In this document: piece by piece, positions 14,447 to 16,967 of the stretch
Layout of the letters: every line of letters starts with the position of its first letter
Position numbering within the stretch: the first letter of the stretch is position 1
Assembly (NCBI GenBank): GCA_023432075.1
Contig: JAEYVD010000860.1
Span: 1 to 16,967 of the forward strand
Direction of reading: 5' to 3'
Origin: Pseudomonadota bacterium
Lineage (GTDB): Bacteria > Pseudomonadota > Gammaproteobacteria > Burkholderiales > Burkholderiaceae_B
DNA length: 16,967 bases
Notes under the pieces: generated by a model
What the model was told of the DNA's origin: nothing
What the model saw: the letters and a program-made list of their open reading frames with translations, nothing else
Database searches by the model: none
Program-made: the position numbers and the translations under genes

Positions 14447-15652
14447 ATGAAGCAGAACACTGCCGCGATGCCGCTGGACGGCATCAAAATTCTGGATCTG
14501 TCCCAAATCATGGCGGGGCCGTACTGCACCATGGTTCTGGCGGATCTGGGCGCCGAAGTCATCAAGATCGAAAAGCCTGGCGCGGGCGACGATTCCCGAG
14601 AGATGGGGCCCTATGTAAATGGAGAATCGAGCTGTTTTGCGCAGATCAACCGCAACAAGCTGGGCATTTCCCTCAACCTCAAGCGACCGGAACTGCGCGA
14701 AACCGTACTGGAGATGGTGCGGTGGGCCGATGTGCTGATCGAGAACTACCGCGTCGGCGTCGCCTCCGCGCTGGGGCTTGACTACGAAACGCTCAGCGCC
14801 ATCAATCCCCGGTTGGTCTATTGCTCGATCTCGGGCTATGGGCAGACCGGGCCATATGCGGGCAAGGGGGGATTTGACCTGGTGGCGCAGGGCATGACTG
14901 GCATCATGAGCATGACCGGCGAGCCAGACGGACGCCCTCTCAAGTCGGGTATCGCCATCTATGACGTCGGCGCCGGACTGACCGCTACCTACGCCATCCT
15001 TGCCGCCTGCATTCACCAGCAGCGCACCGGCGAAGGCCAGCACATCGACATCTCGCTCGCCGAATGCGGACTGCCCTGGTTTATTTGGGAAGCCGCGGCC
15101 TACTTCGCGGAAGGCACGGTACCCAAGGCAACCGGAAGCCGTCACCGCGTGTCCGCGCCCTATCAAGCCTTTAGCACCGGCGACGGCTATATCGTCATTG
15201 GCGCCGCGAACCAACGCACCTGGGAAAAGCTCTGCACCGACGTCCTGGGTCGCCCGGAACTGATCCACGACCCGCGATTCCTGACCAATAGCGACCGTCT
15301 GGACAACATCGCCGAACTGGAGCCACTGCTGGAAGCCGAATTCGCGCGCGCCGACGCGGCTAGCTGGATCGCCCGATGCGAAAAGGCCCAAGTGCCGTGC
15401 GGCCCCATCAACGATTTCCACCAGGCGATGCAGGATCCGCATTATGCCGCTCGCGGCATGGTTCAGGAACTGGACCACCCCAAGCTGGGCCGCATGAAAA
15501 CGGTCGGCATACCCACTAAATTTTCTCGTACGCCGGGCCAGATCCGGCGGGCTGCGCCCCTGCACGGCGAGCACACCGACGAAATCCTGCGTCGCTTTGG
15601 CGCGTCGCCAGAAACCATCGCGCAATGGCGCGAACACGGCATCGTCCAGTAA
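14447..15652 (+). CDS. CaiB/BaiF (family III) CoA-transferase
   Basis: A 401-residue class III CoA-transferase, moving CoA between acids through an aspartyl/glutamyl intermediate. It begins with the family hallmark LDGIKILDLSQIMAGPYCTMVLADLGAEVIKIE (10-42), split only by normal variation, followed by LNLKRPE, VLIENYRVG, GYGQTGPYAG and GEGQHIDISLAECG. In formyl-CoA transferase and CaiB the catalytic Asp lies in the block equivalent to SLAEC; here it aligns with E206, a variant I believe also occurs in other family members. The start is ATG 14447, with AAGGAAAG upstream and 10 bases after the crotonase stop; TTG 14423 would lie within that gene. It probably supplies the CoA thioester for the adjacent crotonase; donor and acceptor are unknown. 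Racemase members of the family are an alternative. Confidence 0.9.
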   Translation: MKQNTAAMPLDGIKILDLSQIMAGPYCTMVLADLGAEVIKIEKPGAGDDSREMGPYVNGESSCFAQINRNKLGISLNLKRPELRETVLEMVRWADVLIENYRVGVASALGLDYETLSAINPRLVYCSISGYGQTGPYAGKGGFDLVAQGMTGIMSMTGEPDGRPLKSGIAIYDVGAGLTATYAILAACIHQQRTGEGQHIDISLAECGLPWFIWEAAAYFAEGTVPKATGSRHRVSAPYQAFSTGDGYIVIGAANQRTWEKLCTDVLGRPELIHDPRFLTNSDRLDNIAELEPLLEAEFARADAASWIARCEKAQVPCGPINDFHQAMQDPHYAARGMVQELDHPKLGRMKTVGIPTKFSRTPGQIRRAAPLHGEHTDEILRRFGASPETIAQWREHGIVQ

Positions 15653-15729
15653 AGAAGCAGATATCTCCACAGCACAAAAAAAAGCAGTCAAGGGGCCGGG
15701 CAGTCAGCCGGCATATTCGAAGTGAAGAA

Positions 15730-15744
15730 TCGCGTCTCACGCGA
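15730..15744. promoter_or_regulatory. Short perfect hairpin upstream of the binding-protein gene
   Basis: TCGCGT-ctc-ACGCGA is a perfect 6-base stem with a 3-base loop, five bases before the AAGGA ribosome site of the next gene. The 107-base gap (15653-15759) also holds a weaker GCCGG/CCGGC pair around 15695-15712 and an 8-A run (15676-15683). The hairpin could stabilise the transcript, tune expression of the binding protein or be an operator; nothing shows which. Confidence 0.35.
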
Positions 15745-15759
15745 AATCAAGGAACGAAT

Positions 15760-16967
15760 ATGAAAACGCAGCAACCCAAGAACACGTCCCGCCGCGATTT
15801 TTTATCGGTTGGCCTGGTGCTGGCTGGCGCAAGCCTGGCCCCCTGGAGCCTGCGCGCCGCGCCTGCGGGGCAGCCATTTCGCATCGGCGCGCTCAATTCC
15901 ATCACCGGCGTGGGCGGCCCGTATGGGGTGCCGATGCTCGAGGCCATTCGACTGGCTGTCGACGAGGTGAACGCCGCTGGCGGCGCCGCCGGGCGTCAGC
16001 TGCAGCTCTTCGCCGAGGATGATCAGACCAAACCCGACGCTGCTGTGCTCGCGGCGAAAAAGCTGATTGAGGTGAATCAGGTCCAGGCGGTGGTCGGAAT
16101 TTGGCCCTCCTCGGTGGGTCTGGCCGTCATGCCCATCACCAACAACGCCGGTCTCATCATGATGAACACCTGCGGCGCCCCTGAAATGCTGACGGAGAAC
16201 CGCAAAGGCCTTGCCTGGATGTTCCAGGCATCGAACGCGGTTTTTGGACGCGCCTTTGCAGAGGTGGCACGCCAGCGCGGCTTCAAGCGCCCGGCAGTCA
16301 TGGCCTTCAACAACTCCACCTTTGTCGGGCTGGCCAACTATTTCAAAGAGACGTGGGAGAAAGACGGCGGCAAGGTCAGCAGCATGGTGATCTACGAACC
16401 GAATCAGACCACCTACCGAACCGAATTGAACCGGGTCCTTGCAACGAAGCCGGATGTGATCGCAATGGGCTCGTATCGCCCCGACGCAACGATTCTGCTG
16501 CGCGAGTGGTACCAGACCGGTCAGGACTGCAAATTCATCATGCCGGGCTGGACCGCCAACGAAGCGCTGGTCAAGGCGCTGGGAAAGGAGGTCACCGAGG
16601 GCATCATCTCGATTTCCAACGTCGCGGCAAGCGGAAACCCGGCTTACAAGAGCTTCTCCGAGCGGTTCCGCGCCAAGGTCAAGCACGATCCCGATGTGTT
16701 TGCCGCCCAGAGCTACGACATGGTCATTGCCCTGGCCCTTGCCATCGAAGCCGCCGGACCGACCGCGGACATCGCCGCGATCAACGGACAGGTCAAGGCG
16801 GTCACCCGGCATGGCGGGGAAAAGATCTCTTCGTTTGCGCAGGGCCGTGATCTCATCCGTGCCGGCAAGGCGGTGGACTACGACGGCGCATCGTCAAACC
16901 TGGAGTTCGGCGCGCATGGCGAGACCGTGCCGGATTTCGGCGTATCGGAAATCGAAAACGGCAAACT
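15760..16967 (+). CDS. Branched-chain-amino-acid-type ABC substrate-binding protein (LivK/Peripla_BP_6), Tat-exported, 3' end outside window
   Basis: The first 402 residues of a periplasmic ligand-binding protein of the type I LivJ/LivK fold; no stop occurs before the window edge. The N-terminus has a twin-arginine signal (SRRDFLSVGL, RR at 11-12, then a hydrophobic stretch and a likely cut after about residue 34), implying export folded by Tat. The mature part starts PFRIGALNSITGVGGPYG and continues with GMPMLEAIRLAVDEVN-like family sequence (read here as GVPMLEAIRLAVDEVN), AEDDQTKPDAAV, AVVGIWPSS, and later AAQSYDMVIALALAIEAAG. The ATG at 15760 has AAGGA six bases upstream. It lies 107 bases after the CoA-transferase, probably in the same transcript. 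Permease and ATPase genes are expected to the right. The ligand is probably an amino acid or aromatic acid fed to the upstream enzymes. Confidence 0.9.
   Translation, partial: MKTQQPKNTSRRDFLSVGLVLAGASLAPWSLRAAPAGQPFRIGALNSITGVGGPYGVPMLEAIRLAVDEVNAAGGAAGRQLQLFAEDDQTKPDAAVLAAKKLIEVNQVQAVVGIWPSSVGLAVMPITNNAGLIMMNTCGAPEMLTENRKGLAWMFQASNAVFGRAFAEVARQRGFKRPAVMAFNNSTFVGLANYFKETWEKDGGKVSSMVIYEPNQTTYRTELNRVLATKPDVIAMGSYRPDATILLREWYQTGQDCKFIMPGWTANEALVKALGKEVTEGIISISNVAASGNPAYKSFSERFRAKVKHDPDVFAAQSYDMVIALALAIEAAGPTADIAAINGQVKAVTRHGGEKISSFAQGRDLIRAGKAVDYDGASSNLEFGAHGETVPDFGVSEIENGK

Noticed and set aside
14276..15691. 471-codon antisense open frame across the CoA-transferase gene
   Set aside because: The sense strand encodes a full-length CaiB-type protein; the antisense product resembles no family and has no context.
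15676..15712. A-run next to a GC dyad, readable as a minus-strand terminator
   Set aside because: No minus-strand gene comes from the right within the window, and the stem is only five bases and separated from the run by about 11 bases.
15802..16812. 336-codon antisense open frame across the binding-protein gene
   Set aside because: The sense frame, open to the window edge, encodes a Tat signal and a clear LivK-type protein.
1..16967. CRISPR array, tRNA, rRNA or complete insertion sequence
   Set aside because: No spaced direct repeats, no tRNA-like cloverleaf sequence that I could recognise, and no transposase motifs were seen on reading both strands.

Overview
The window is GC-rich bacterial DNA carrying catabolic accessory genes. 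Two tandem Bug/TctC-type periplasmic binding proteins, the high GC of most genes, and the mix of IclR and GntR/FCD regulators with CoA-linked catabolic genes suggest a betaproteobacterium of the Alcaligenaceae (Achromobacter/Bordetella-like). That assignment is inference: no rRNA or taxonomic marker is present.

Layout. (1) 1-1036: a lower-GC left end with 292 bases of unassigned DNA and one short-chain dehydrogenase (+). (2) 1096-2656: two closely similar IclR-family regulators on the minus strand, overlapping by 11 bases. (3) 2849-10388: a tight six-gene plus-strand operon, divergent from the IclR pair. It encodes an acyl-CoA dehydrogenase, two Bug binding proteins, a second and divergent acyl-CoA dehydrogenase, an AcuI/YhdH-type NADPH reductase, and a fused NDP-forming acyl-CoA synthetase. 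An IclR-like operator lies in the divergent gap. (4) 10389-10485: a convergent gap with a long inverted repeat. (5) 10486-11184: a GntR/FCD regulator (-). (6) 11361 to the right edge: a second plus-strand cluster encoding a class III (GabT-like) aminotransferase, an M29-peptidase/NicX-like metalloprotein, a crotonase, a CaiB/BaiF CoA-transferase, and a Tat-exported branched-chain-type ABC binding protein cut by the window edge. A perfect 20-bp palindrome lies between the GntR gene and this cluster.

How the genes may work together (inference). Cluster 3 reads as capture of a carboxylate by Bug proteins, activation to its CoA thioester by the NDP-forming synthetase, and redox steps by two acyl-CoA dehydrogenases and one enoyl/acryloyl-CoA-type reductase, under IclR control. 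Cluster 6 reads as capture of an amino-acid-like compound by the ABC binding protein, transamination, a hydrolytic or ring-opening step by the M29/NicX-like protein, CoA transfer, and a crotonase step, under GntR control. Neither substrate can be read from the sequence. The most unusual part is the four-gene, translationally linked core of cluster 6, in which the crotonase and CoA-transferase have non-canonical residues at key positions.
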